From Oasisia sp. SBJ-2009 (taxonomy: Eukaryota; Annelida; Polychaeta; Sabellida; Siboglinidae): a DNA stretch of 64,000 bases. Each line of letters starts with the position of its first letter. The first letter of the stretch is position 1. This document shows positions 1 to 13,317 of the stretch, one piece after another. Below the pieces are notes generated by a model that made no database searches, was not told the DNA's origin, and worked only from the letters and a program-made list of their open reading frames with translations. The DNA lies in assembly GCA_964017155.1 (NCBI GenBank), contig OZ024857.1:7482190-7546189 (forward strand). Reading direction: 5' to 3'. A program made the position numbers and the translations under genes.

Positions 1-130
1 TAAATAAATAAATAAATAAATAAATAAATACATACATACATACATACATACATACATACATACATACATACATACATACATACATACATACATACATACA
101 TACATACATACATACATACATACATACATA
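1..130. repeat. (TAAA)n/(TACA)n microsatellite
   Basis: About seven TAAA units pass into about 25 CATA units, reaching the left window edge. Confidence 0.97.
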
Positions 131-933
131 AATATAAACAAACGTATGGACACACAAACACGCACGCACGAATGAACGAACGAACGCACGCACGCACGCA
201 TGCACTTGCGTGTTTGGGCAACCACACCCGCACTCACACTGTTAGGCGTTGCTACTAGATGTAAGTCGTGGGTGGCACGTGCGCCACCGTACAACAGGAC
301 CTCCTGGACATTTATCGACGTCCATTGACCACTAGCAGCCGCATCAAAAGAACTTGATGGATGGCGCGGACAGTTGAGGCACACGAGACGCATCAAACCT
401 ACACAAGGAATGGGATTGCGGCCACAACCGACAAGACGTTGACCACAACATCAACCTCGCCTCATGTTCACTGTCAGCGCAAAACGTTCACCCAACATCC
501 GACAAACACAGCTAAATGGACATTTTGAATTTGAAGGAAACAAGGAAGGAAGGCGCAACGGCCAGTTCTAAGGACTGGTACAACGCTGAAAAAGAACTTA
601 TGCATTGTTAACTTAAATGTACATATCTGACGAATATAAATAGGTGTCTTGACGACAGGAACTAGCGGGGAGGTCAGCCAGAGTGGACTGTAACAACTTA
701 AGCGAATGAAAAGCAACTAGTCTGCTAAAGTTGACAATTTTTCAATTAATGGACTATAATAATAATACAACCTCCTTAAAAACTTCTCTTCCAAAAAGAC
801 ACAACCATCAGTGAAAGAATGTGATTAACAGACGATGTTTTATCACTTTCAATTGCCGACTATCACCTAGGTCGCTGCTGCGTGCGCAGATCGGACAATG
901 TACGATGTGTTTGATAAATGAGGTGCGTAACTC
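131..933. other. Non-coding, no gene seen
   Basis: Short CA/CG-rich tetramer runs (ACGCACGC, GAACGAAC) to about 205, then unique AT-balanced sequence. The one 80-codon ORF shows no recognisable protein. Confidence 0.6.
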
Positions 934-2358
934 CAGATGGTGTAGACAGTGGTCACGAGGGTGTTATGTGGAGATGGTGTAGACAGTGGTCACGAGGGCG
1001 TTATGGGGAGATGGTGTAGACAGTGGTCACGAGGGCGTTATGGGGAGATGGTGTAGACAGTGGTCACGAGGGCGTTATGGGGAGATGGTGTAGACAGTGG
1101 TCACGAGGGCGTTATGGGGAGATGGTGTAGACAGTGGTCACGAGGGTGGTATGTGGAGATGGTGTAGACAGTGGTCACGAGGGTGGTATGTGGAGATGGT
1201 GTAGACAGTGGTCACGAGGGCGGTATGTGGAGATGGTGTAGACAGTGGTCACGAGGGTGGTATGTGGAGATGGTGTAGACAGTGGTCCCGTTGGTGGTAT
1301 GGGGAGATGGTGTAGACAGTGGTCACGAGGGCGGTATGTGGAGATGGTGTAGACAGTGGTCACGAGGGTGGTATGTGGAGATGGTGTAGACAGTGGTCAC
1401 GAGGGCGGTATGTGGAGATGGTGTAGACAGTGGTCACGAGGGTGGTATGTGGAGATGGTGTAGACAGTGGTCACGAGGGCGGTATGTGGAGATGGTGTAG
1501 ACAGTGGTCACGAGGGTGGTATGTGGAGATGGTGTAGACAGTGGTCACGAGGGTGGTATGTGGAGATGGTGTAGACAGTGGTCACGAGGGCGGTATGTGG
1601 AGATGGTGTAGACAGTGGTCACGAGGGTGGTATGTGGAGATGGTGTAGACAGTGGTCCCGTTGGTGGTATGGGGAGATGGTGTAGACAGTGGTCACGAGG
1701 GCGGTATGTGGAGATGGTGTAGACAGTGGTCACGAGGGCGTTATGGGGAGATGGTGTAGACAGTGGTCACGAGGGCGTTATGGGGAGATGGTGTAGACAG
1801 TGGTCACGAGGGTGGTATGGGGAGATGGTGTAGACAGTGGTCACGAGGGTGGTATGGGGAGATGGTGTAGACAGTGGTCACGAGGGCGGTATGGGGAGAT
1901 GGTGTAGACAGTGGTCACGAGGGCGGTATGGGGAGATGTTGTAGACAGTGGTCACGAGGGTGGTATGTGGAGATGGTGTAGACAGTGGTCACGAGGGTGG
2001 TATGGGGAGATGTTGTAGACAGTGGTCACGAGGGCGTTATGGGGAGATGGTGTAGACAGTGGTCACGAGGGTGGTATGGGGAGATGGTGTAGACAGTGGT
2101 CACGAGGGTGGTATGGGGAGATGGTGTAGACAGTGGTCACGAGGGCGTTATGGGGAGATGTTGTAGACAGTGGTCACGAGGGTGGTATGGGGAGATGGTG
2201 TAGACAGTGGTCACGAGGGTGGTATGGGGAGATGTTGTAGACAGTGGTCACGAGGGTGGTATGTGGAGATGGTGTAGACAGTGGTCACGAGGGTGGTATG
2301 GGGTGATGGTGTAGACAGTGGTCACGAGGGCGTTATGGGGAGATGGTGTACACAGTGA
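934..2358. repeat. 37-bp minisatellite, about 38 copies
   Basis: The unit contains AGATGGTGTAGACAGTGG, TCACGAGGG and variable GTGGTATGTGG or CGTTATGGGG. A variant with CCCGTTGG occurs at 1288 and again 370 bp later, marking a 10-unit block duplication. Last unit diverged. Confidence 0.97.
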
Positions 2359-3360
2359 TATGTATTTTATGAAGGTACTAAAAGTGTTGACGCAACGACT
2401 TCTGTCCAGTTTAGTTTTGGCCTAAACGACAGGAGAAGGATCACGTGAACGAATCTACAATCCCAGGCACCACCAGCCACGCTTGTTCCGCACGCAGAAG
2501 ATCGTTACTGGGGATGCAGTTTAGTGAATGGACAGAGACATGAAGGAAGAAACCACCACGTCTTGTGACGTGCGCCGAGTCTCTTGGTTTCGGTGTACTC
2601 CAATAGGAACTGAACGCGCATGTGTGTATCCAGACTGCAATGTAAACCGTTTATCACCGTTGCAAAATCCACGAATCACAGACGTGAACGGAAGAGTCAC
2701 CAAGTACGTAGAAACGACGTACAAATGTACTTGGGTATATGTGGTTTGTAAATGTAACGTGTGAGTGCGTTTTTATATATGTGTAATGCGCGTGTATGCG
2801 TTCATGGTAGTATGCCGTGTGTGTTTTCTGTGTGTCACCAGTGTGACATCTGAAAGTACGTCCGTCCATGTGTGCGTACGTCCATGGGGGCGTACACCAT
2901 ATCATCTACGGATCTATATGATATGCATCTATGGGTGCGTACATTATTTGTGCGTGCATCCGTGTGTGCGTACACCATATGTGCATGCATACATGCGCGC
3001 TCGTGTGTTCGGCTGTACGTGTGCACGTGCATATGTGTGTGCGCGTTCATATTTTCGCGCGCGCTTGTATCTGTTTATATGCGTGTGTGAGTGAATGCGT
3101 GGGTGAGTGGGTGGGTGGATGGGTGAGTGAGTGAGTGAATGAGTGAGTGAGTGAGCGTGCATGCGCGCCCGTACGCGCGCATATGATCTTGTGTGCAGTT
3201 AGACCAACATTGACGTCCCCTGTCGCGGTTCTGGGCCGACTCCTCACTCAGGCGTCTATCCCCGGCACAGTGGCGCCCCTCGTGACTAACCGCAGACCCA
3301 GTTCTCTGCCTTACCACCTCCCGCCGACATATATGCATAATATCTTTTTTCCGTCCACAA
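2359..3360. repeat. Unique stretch, then degenerate GT-rich and (GAGT)n tract
   Basis: 2359-2755 is unique with no recognisable gene. 2756-3180 is imperfect GTGTGCGTAC-type purine/pyrimidine alternation with a (GAGT)n core at 3095-3155. 3181-3360 is unique. ORFs here are low-complexity Cys/Val/His strings. Confidence 0.75.
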
Positions 3361-3600
3361 GACACCGCGATACCGCAGGTGTCAGATACCGCGATACCGC
3401 AGGCGTCAGATACCGCGATACCGCAGGCGTCAGATACCGCGATACCGCAGCCGTCAGATACCGCGATACCGCAGGCGTCAGATACCGCGATACCGCAGGC
3501 GTCAGATACCGCGATACCGCAGGCGTCAGATACCGCGATACCGCAGGCGTCAGATACCGCGATACCGCAGGCGTCATATACCGCGATACCGCAGGTGTCA
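3361..3600. repeat. 24-bp minisatellite, 10 copies
   Basis: The unit combines ATACCGCGATACCGCAG with GCGTCAG. Because 24 is divisible by 3, several frames stay open; no start, splice or codon signal supports translation. Confidence 0.95.
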
Positions 3601-3837
3601 CAGGAGAACAGTTCCTACTGTAGTGAGAGGACACACGAGTCCGTGTTAGCCAACTCCGGCGTCACGCACCTGCCGTGGTCGACGGCCTAGTTTAGTGTCG
3701 GCAGCTGGCACGGCCGGGGAATGTGTTCCAGCTTCATCTTCTACGGTGAGAACCAAGGCCTCGTTGTTTTTGCCGACCTACTGGCAATAGCTCCCTCTAG
3801 TGACTAGATTCATTCGCGTCATTCTCAACAGGACGAC

Positions 3838-4306
3838 ACGTTGTAGCGCTTACATTTTTCCGGCGTTATAAACGTTCCGATTGACGTTTCGGCGCATGCG
3901 CAATAAATGTAAACTCATCAATGTGCAGCGAAAGGACAAAGCATTTGTGGCATAAATACTACGGGTTGTTCGTTAGGATGTATATAACCTCTCAGCAAAG
4001 TTATTTGTCGCAAATTAACACGAGGCAAACAAGTTTTGAGGCATATTTTGATAGCAAGCGTAAATCACGTGACTGTAGTACGCCATAATCCGTGACAGTT
4101 ATTTATAAAAACTGTAATATGCTATTGCATTGAACGACATTTTAAGACACTCTTCACAGTAATCATCACAGAAGAGTTAACGAACAGCCCGTGGCATTTA
4201 TACCGAAAATGCGTTGTCGTTTCGCTGATTTAACATTTATTGCGCATGCGCAGAAACGTCAATCGGAACGTTTTTAACGACCGGAAAAATGTAAGCGCGA
4301 CAACGT
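3838..4306. mobile_element. 470-bp foldback MITE
   Basis: The left arm (from ACGTTGTAGCGCTTACAT) and right arm (ending GTAAGCGCGACAACGT) are inverted repeats, very similar for about 75 bp and recognisable for about 150 bp (shared CGATTGACGTTTC, GCGCATGCGCA, GGGTTGTTCGTTA versus GGGCTGTTCGTTA). There is no ORF and I found no clear target-site duplication. Confidence 0.8.
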
Positions 4307-6046
4307 TCACAATGCTCCACGCCAACAGTGACGTCACATGTCGTCACAATGGGCTGCGAGTCCTGCCCGAGCGTGAGCTTGGCGCTGTCGTCAGCCGTAC
4401 CAGTCAGCTAGCTAGTATACATACACTGACTTTGTTAATATCATTCTTTCAAAACGTCGCCTATATGTCAAAAACACAGATCATGGATGATGCATATTTC
4501 TAATAAAACTAAAATTATCGATGAATGATAACATTAGTAATAAAGCCAAAAAGTACAAGTTCAATTTCAATCGATCTAGGAGCAAGAACGTTTACATATT
4601 CGCAACTTAGTATACTAATATCGATGAAGATTAGACAAATGATAATCAATATGTTATATCAACATGGCCCGCTAACCTAATCCAGGTCATTTGCTCTCGC
4701 CAGTCAAACACGCTGGAGCGTGTATGAATAAGTATGATATTATACATTTAGAGCTTCATTATTATTTGAGCGACCACAGGTTAGACTCTGTAATTGTGTG
4801 GCTAAGGTGTCTCCCAACTGCGGCTCCCAACAGATAGGTGTGTCTTAAGGGAGACGACGAAGGCGACCGGGATCAATAAATATAATTATACTAATGATTG
4901 TTTCTGCCAAAAGTGTTTCTCCCCGATCCCAAAGGCAGTGACGGTGTCCTCCGTCGTTATGTGTTCACCGGCATAGTTGTAGTTGGTGTTGCACTGTTGA
5001 AAGGTCACAGGTGGTTATTTGAATAATATAACTGCGGCGTATAGTTATTTTAAGTTAGGCATTATTATAATAATTATTTTTAACCGTGTTCTATTTGTGT
5101 TTTATATATTGGTTTAAAAACGTTACAAACGCAAAGAAAACGACTGCAATTTGTTGAAATGAAGTCTAACGTCAGGTCGGTAAATACATGATTATATTGA
5201 GAGAAAAAACCCACAAAATATGAACCAACGTTGCTTTTTCATTGGATATTATAACGTCAGTGTTTTGCTAAATATGGCTCGAATAATGTCGTTAGTAAAG
5301 GCAAGTTCTTATATAGCGCAGTATCCAGTCCTCAGAACCATTCAAAGCGCTTTACACTTTACTTCCCTGACAGACCTGTTCACTCAGCACCTTTTCGACT
5401 TCTCTGGGAAGCATCCAGCCATATGCTATAATTAATGCGCGGAGGCTGCTCGTACACATATCCACCACTGTCTATAGTCAGATACACATTTATACAGCTG
5501 CGTGAACTGGAGCAATGTAGAGTGAACAAACTTGCCCAAGGTTTTAACACCGCAGCACAGGATTCGAATCCGGGTTCTCGTAGTCGACAGTCCGAAACTC
5601 TACCCCTGAGCCATTGCGCTCTACAAAAGTGTAAGCGTATTTTCGCACACACATTTGCCATAAATGTGATATAGCAACGACGAACATTTTAAGTTGTCTT
5701 TCAGAACAGTCTCTTCCGAAACATGCAGGGCGCCGAAAATTGTATTCGTTGCGATAAGAAGTGTATTTGAATCCTAGTCCTCTCTATCGACGACCCTGAG
5801 CCTCGCGTCATTCCCCAAAGTAGACCAAGTTTCCAACCTGGTTAATAGTCTTGTCTGTAAACATACGTCCAATGCCCCGGCCCTCATTCCATCTTGGCAA
5901 TGCCTAGATTCAATCAGAGATCCGACATCATGACAATGCCGTGCTGTTCATGTGACTGTGTCTGCGCCTTCTCCCTGCTCTCTACGGCCGCCCTCTGCTC
6001 TCTACGGCCGCCCTCACACTGTCTGCGCGCAGTGTATATACATCTG
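4307..6046. other. Unique AT-rich non-coding sequence around a SINE
   Basis: Apart from the SINE at 5290-5625, I see no exon-like ORF, RNA gene or array. 5960-6015 has a 20-bp direct duplication (CTCTCTACGGCCGCCCT). Confidence 0.55.
5290..5625 (-). mobile_element. tRNA-derived SINE
   Basis: Read on the - strand from 5625: GCGCAATGGCTCAGGGGTAG (A box TGGCTCAGGGG) and GGATTCGAATCC (B box) make a tRNA-like head, followed by a body with TTGCCCAAGG/CAATGTAGAGTG (plus-strand sense) and AGCGCTTTGAATGG. Sequence related to the body recurs near 53900 and 63190. Confidence 0.75.
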
Positions 6047-7135
6047 TGCACCGTATACAAGGCAATCATCTGTGCACCGTATGTATATAAGGCAATCATC
6101 TGCGCACCGTATATAAGGCAATCATCTGTGCGCCCTATACAAGGCAATCATCTGTGCACCGTATACAAGGCAATCATCTGTGCACCCTATACAAGGCAAT
6201 CATCTGTGCACCCTATATAAGGCAATCATCTGTGCACCATATATAAGGCAATCATCTGTGCACCCTATATAAGGTAATCATCTGTGCACCCTATATAAGC
6301 CAATCATCTGTGCACCGTATATAAGGCAATCATCTGTGCGCCCTATACAAGGCAATCATCTGTGCACCGTATACAAGGCAATCATCTGTGCACCCTATAC
6401 AAGGCAATAATCTGTGCACCCTATATAAGGCAATCATCTGTGCAACCTATACAAGGCAATCATCTGTGCACCCTATACAAGGCAATCATCTGTGCACCCT
6501 ATATAAGGCAATCATCTGTGCACCATATATAAGGCAATCATCTGTGCACCCTATATAAGGTAATCATCTGTGCACCCTATATAAGCCAATCATCTGTGCA
6601 CCCTATACAAGGCAATCATCTGTGCACCCTACAAAAAGCAATCATCTGTGCACCCTATACAAGGCAATCACCTGTGCACCCTATACAAGGCAATCATCTG
6701 TGCACCTTATACAAGGCAATCATCTGTGCACCCTATAGAAGGCAATCATCTGTGCACCATATATAAGGCAATCATCTGTGCACCGTATATAAGGCAATCA
6801 TCTGTGCACCGTATATAAAGCAATCATCTGTGCACGGTATATAAGGCAATCATCTGTGCACCGTATATAAGGCAATCGTCTGTGCACCGTATATAAGGCA
6901 ATCATCTGTGCACGGTATATAAGACAATCATCTGTGCACCGTATGTAAGGTAATAATATGTGCACTGTATATAAGGCAATCACCCGTGCACCTTATATAA
7001 GGCAATCACCTGTGCACCTTATATAAGGCAATCACCTGTACACCGTATGTAAGGTATCATATGTACACCGTATATAAGGCAATCATATGTGCACCGTATA
7101 TAAGGCAATCACCTGTACATCGTATGTAAGATAAT
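6047..7135. repeat. 26-bp minisatellite with TATA-box-like core, about 42 copies
   Basis: Unit GGCAATCATCTGTGCACC followed by CTATACAA or GTATATAA. About half of the units read TATATAAGG, matching the TATA-box consensus. Later copies (6950-7135) diverge. Confidence 0.97.
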
Positions 7136-9750
7136 CATCTGCCTTTAATGACCACGCGAAGAGACAGTTCTCGCTGACGCCTCTATCAGTTGATTGCAGA
7201 AGCACCTGCCCGTGCAACAATGACGGACATTTAATTCGGTCATTAAGCGACCAGTAAATAAGAATCACCGATAAACGACGACAGTTTCCTCGGCTGGTTT
7301 CACCCATCCTGCACTCAGTTCCTTGACGAGTAAATGAGTACGTGTGGACAGCTTGAAACATACAGTTGGCTTAATTTAAAAACAAAACGCTTGCGTTTAT
7401 GCACAGAGTCAGACGAACTGTATTTAGACATCACCCTACGTCTTGTAACCGGGGCTAAACCCAATTGCCAGGTCGACTTTCAACCTTCGACCCTGTGAAT
7501 ACAAAGTTGGTCGACAACATCGTCACATTATGTGATCCCTTAATGTGATCGTGCATTCGCATTCCAATGTTGATAGTCTGTTGAATCTATTCCAGAACAG
7601 GAATGAAACAAGCCAATCACTTGCTTGATGAGGTTATCAAGAATACATGCAAAAACCTGAACAAACGAGTGTTTGTGGACGCTTCCCGTCAGTCCACGAG
7701 TGGTCGTGGTTCGTCTTCGATCGTTTCCACAACAAATGTGCATTCACAGTTATGGTAGGTTTGTTTTTCGCAACATTATCCTTAAACACGAGGCAGCCGA
7801 AACAGTTGAATTGAGGATATACTGTTAACAGCACACAAATGAACTATTTGTTATGGAAACGATCGAAGACGAAACATGACCACTCGTGGACTCGCACGAA
7901 GCGCCCTCTGGTGCGAACTAACTACCTAAGCGGCATTTACTCGCCATCCGCAGAACAATTCATATAGTATTATACTAGCGCTCTTCGACAGAGCGCTTCC
8001 GTCGACAAACACACGGATACTCCGCCATCTGAGCCATTGTGTGCAGCACACGGCATTAATCACGACCTCTCAGCCGCGGCCTTCATTAGTTCTCCGACAA
8101 AAGGAGGCAACCTGATATGACCATTCGATAATTTCAACACCCTTCTGAAATTTCGTCTCCGGTGGCTGCTTGTATCACGAACCATCTTACCAGTGCTTGT
8201 TGTGATCTGCGCACACGTGGCGCTGTTGCTTGTGCGGTGGGTTGTGGGTAATGCCTTGGTCTGTGTATTGTACAATCAGTTGGTACAGTTTGTTGTATTT
8301 GCGTGTGCGGTGGATTGTGGGTAATGCTATGGGCTGTGTATTGTACAGTCATTTAGTATAGTTAGCTGTATTTGTGCCGGCAAGTGTGCTATGGATGCAC
8401 AACTCACCGAAAAAAATCGTTTGAAATACAATTATGTCTGAACATTGGATAATATGCACTAGTTTGCACGTAGATGCTCTGAAAAAGAGTTAAAATTGCT
8501 TCATAACAATTAACATATATTTAATATTATAATACTCACTATTTTTACTAGAAACGCATTAGTTAGTTCGAGTTTGCTAAAACATACATTCGAGCTGGAC
8601 AAGACGTCGGCCTACGTCCGTTGACGCGGCGACTTGCCCAAAAGCAGCCAATAAAAGAGGAGCGTCATCTTTTACACACTACGTGGCGAATATGGGATGC
8701 TGGCTCAGTCCCAGTCATGTTCAAGATGAATTGAAGCACGTCAAATCTGAAACGGGATGACCCTTCGAGTGTTCACTTCTGCCCACCAGCTCTGTACAGA
8801 GTCGGTATCGCCCTCTGTCGGGCCATCATGTCATGGGCCACTAGTTCACCGGGCGACAGTTGCAGTTATTCCAGATACACATATAGCCTTCACACTAAAC
8901 AGACTCACGTGACTGAATATACTTCGACAACAAACAAATCCATACCTACTTCTAAAAGAACCAGTTGCATCACTATTCCGATGGAGGCATTGTGTATGAT
9001 ATCGCAACGCCGTCTGGTGTTTGTGCATGACATTAACACTGCAAATGTGAAACGTGATACGGATGCTACAGGTATATCGAACCTGATGAAAACTGATGTC
9101 CATCACGTGTCGATGTCACGGCAATTGTTACAAAGTGTCTCTACACATATAAATGGCTGCATCCGCTCGTCAAATCAAACGCGTTCCGTCTGCAGGATGA
9201 ATACATCGCAGTTCAAAGATAGGCCATTGGTGCGTGAGCGCGGACAGACACCCACGTGAGCACTAGCTGTGGCCATGTCGACTGTCCACGGGGTATCGCG
9301 GGGCCCGGATTACGGCAGCTCGCACTTGATTTATCGGGCAGACTGACTGTTAAATTCGGAAATTGGAAATGTCCGTGCAATTACATGGCGCACACACCGA
9401 CACTGGCCTTCGATGTCTCATAACGACGAATCAGTAAACGTGGTCTACTAAAATGTTGAATTGTCAGTGTTTTTTTTTTAATTCTGTACCAAAGAAATGA
9501 ACTGTCACAGACTTGCTTTTTCACAACTATATCTCTCTGCAAGTTGGTAGCCATGAAAGGCTATATTTAGAAACGCGGAAAGAGTAATCATTCTTTAATC
9601 GCGAACACTTTTAAGGACACGTTATTATACGCTGAAAATAGAAATTTATATTTTTGATAATGACGATTATGATAATGATACTCGTGTGCCACATTAGTTG
9701 ACGGTCATGGCCTTTAAACCACACAGTCGATGGTTGTTGTTGTATGTCGC
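7136..9750. other. Unique sequence with one hairpin element; no gene recognised
   Basis: Contains the hairpin at 7676-7906 and a 71-bp direct duplication at 8225-8355 (GCGGTGGRTTGTGGGTAATG twice). A 143-codon + strand ORF at 8828-9259 has no recognisable domain, and I cannot say it is coding. Confidence 0.5.
7676..7906. mobile_element. Small hairpin (inverted-repeat) element
   Basis: Bases 7691-7740 (CCACGAGTGGTC, then CGTCTTCGATCGTTTCC) reappear inverted at 7845-7893 with a few mismatches, separated by about 105 bp. It is probably a MITE remnant; the ends and flanks are not clear. Confidence 0.6.
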
Positions 9751-11390
9751 AGCTCTCTACCGCTCCTTCCATTGTAACAGTTCTCTACCGCTCCTTCCAG
9801 TGTAACAGTTCTCTACCGCTCCTTCCATGTGTAACAGTTCTCTACCGCTCCTTCCAGTGTAACAGTTCTCTACCGCTCTTTCCAGTGTAACAGTTCTCTA
9901 CCGCTCCTTCCAGTCTAACAGTTCTCTACCGCTCCTTCCAGTGTAACAGTTCTCTACCGCTCCTTCCAGTGTAACAGTTCTCTACCGCTCCTTCCAGTGT
10001 AACAGTTCTCTACCGCTCTTTCCAGTGTAACACTTCTCTACCGCTCCTTCCAGTCTAACAGTTCTCTACCGTTCCTTCCAGTGTAACAGTTCCCTACCGC
10101 TCCTTCCAGTGTAACAGTTCTCTACCCGTTCCTTCCAGTGTAACAGTTCTCTACCGCTCCTTCCAGTGTAACAGTTCTCTACCGTTCCTTCCAGTGTAAC
10201 AGTTCTCTACCGCTCCTTCCAGTGTAACAGTTCTCTACCGTTCCTTCCAGTGTAACAGTTCTGTACCGCTCCTTCCAGTGTAACAGTTCTCTACCGTTCC
10301 TTCCAGTGTAACAGTTCTCTTCCGCTCCTTCCAGTGTAACAGTTCTCTACCGCTCCTTCCAGTGTAACTGTTCTCCTCCGTTCCTTTCAATGCAACAGTT
10401 CTCTTCCGTTCCTTCCATTGTAACAGTTGTCTTCCATTCATTCCAGTGTAACATTTCTCTTCCGTTCTTTCCAGTGTAACATATCTCTTCCGTTCCTTCC
10501 AGTGCAATAGTTCTCTTTCGTTCCTTCCTGTGCAATAGTTCTCGTCCGTTCCTTCCAGTGCAACAGTTCTCTTCCGTTCCTTCCAGTGGAATAGTTCTTT
10601 TCCGTTCCTTCCTGTTCAACAGTTCTCTTCCGTTCCTCCCAGTGTAACAGTTCTCTTCCGTTCCTTCCACTGAAACAGTTCTCTTCCGTTCCTTCCACTG
10701 CAACAGTTCTCTTCCGTTCCTTCCACTGCAACAGTTATCTTCCGTTCCTCCCAGTGCAATAGTTCTCTTCCGTTCCTTCCACTGCAATAGTTCTCTTCCG
10801 TTCCTTCCTCTGCAACAGTTCTCTTCCGTTCCTTCCACTGCAACAGTTCTCTTCCGTTCCGCCCAGTGCAACAGTTCTCTTCCGTTCCTCCCACTGCAAC
10901 AGTTCTCTTCCGTTCCTCCCAGTGCAATAGTTCTCTTTCGTTCCTTCCAGTGCAACAGTTCTCTTCCGTTCCTCCCAGTGCAACAGTTCTCTTCTGTTCC
11001 TTCCAGTTTAACTGTTCTCTTCCGTTCCTTCCAGTGTAACAGTTCTCTTCCGTTCCTTCCAGTGCAACAGTTCTCTTCCGTTCCTTCCAGTGTAACAGTT
11101 CTATTCCGTTCCTTCCACTGTAACAGTTCTCTCCCGTTCCGTCCAGTGAAACAGTTCTCTTCCGTTCCTTCCAGTGAAACAGTTCTCTTCCGTTCCTTCC
11201 AGTGCAGCAGTTGTCTTCCGTTCCGTCCACTGTAACAGTTCTATTCCGTTCCTTCCACTGTAACATTTCTCTTCCGTTCCTTCCAGTGTAACAGTTCTCT
11301 TCCGTTCCTTCCAGTGCAATAGTTCTCTTCCGTTCCTTCCAGTGAAACAGTTCTCTTCCGTTCCTTCCAATGCAACAGTTGTCTTCCATC
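9751..11390. repeat. 28-bp pyrimidine-rich minisatellite, about 58 copies
   Basis: Units read GTTCTCTACCGCTCC then TTCCAGTGTAACA on the left half and GTTCTCTTCCGTTCC then TTCCAGTGCAACA on the right, with the switch near 10,380. Each + strand unit ends a pyrimidine tract in CAG, like a 3' splice site. Long - strand ORFs (up to 257 codons) are products of the period. Confidence 0.97.
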
Positions 11391-11436
11391 CATAATTGTT
11401 CAAGCTTGGACGTCGTCTGCCCTGAGGCCGCCGGCT

Positions 11437-11566
11437 CTACTCTATACTATATACTCTATACTCTATACTCTCCACTCTATACTCTCCACTCTATACTCTC
11501 CACTCTATACTCTATACTCTCCACTCTATACTCTACACTCTATACTCTATACTCTATACTCTCCTG
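11437..11566. repeat. (ACTCTATACTCTCC) short tandem repeat
   Basis: Mixed TACTCTA and CCACTCTA units. Confidence 0.95.
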
Positions 11567-11664
11567 CTGCATTTGGTTGAGTCGCTTGTATGTCTCATCA
11601 CTCACTTTTCAGTTTCTTTTTTTGATTTATTTCATTTGACATTTGTGCAAGAATATGGTGGTGC

Positions 11665-13317
<1,653 letters not shown>

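Noticed and set aside
934..2358. CRISPR-like array
   Set aside because: Repeats are contiguous with no unique spacers, in a eukaryotic context; it is a minisatellite. The same holds for the other 24-37-bp arrays.
5550..5625. Functional tRNA gene on the - strand
   Set aside because: A and B boxes are present, but the sequence continues into a SINE body and recurs as fragments elsewhere; cloverleaf pairing is poor.
8828..9259. 143-codon ORF
   Set aside because: No recognisable domain; another ORF of 86 codons overlaps on the opposite strand. Kept only as a note in the stretch description.
10347..11403. Long - strand ORFs (up to 257 codons) over the 28-bp array
   Set aside because: The period is not a multiple of 3 and contains no stop in any phase, so open frames arise automatically; no start context, splice sites or known domain.
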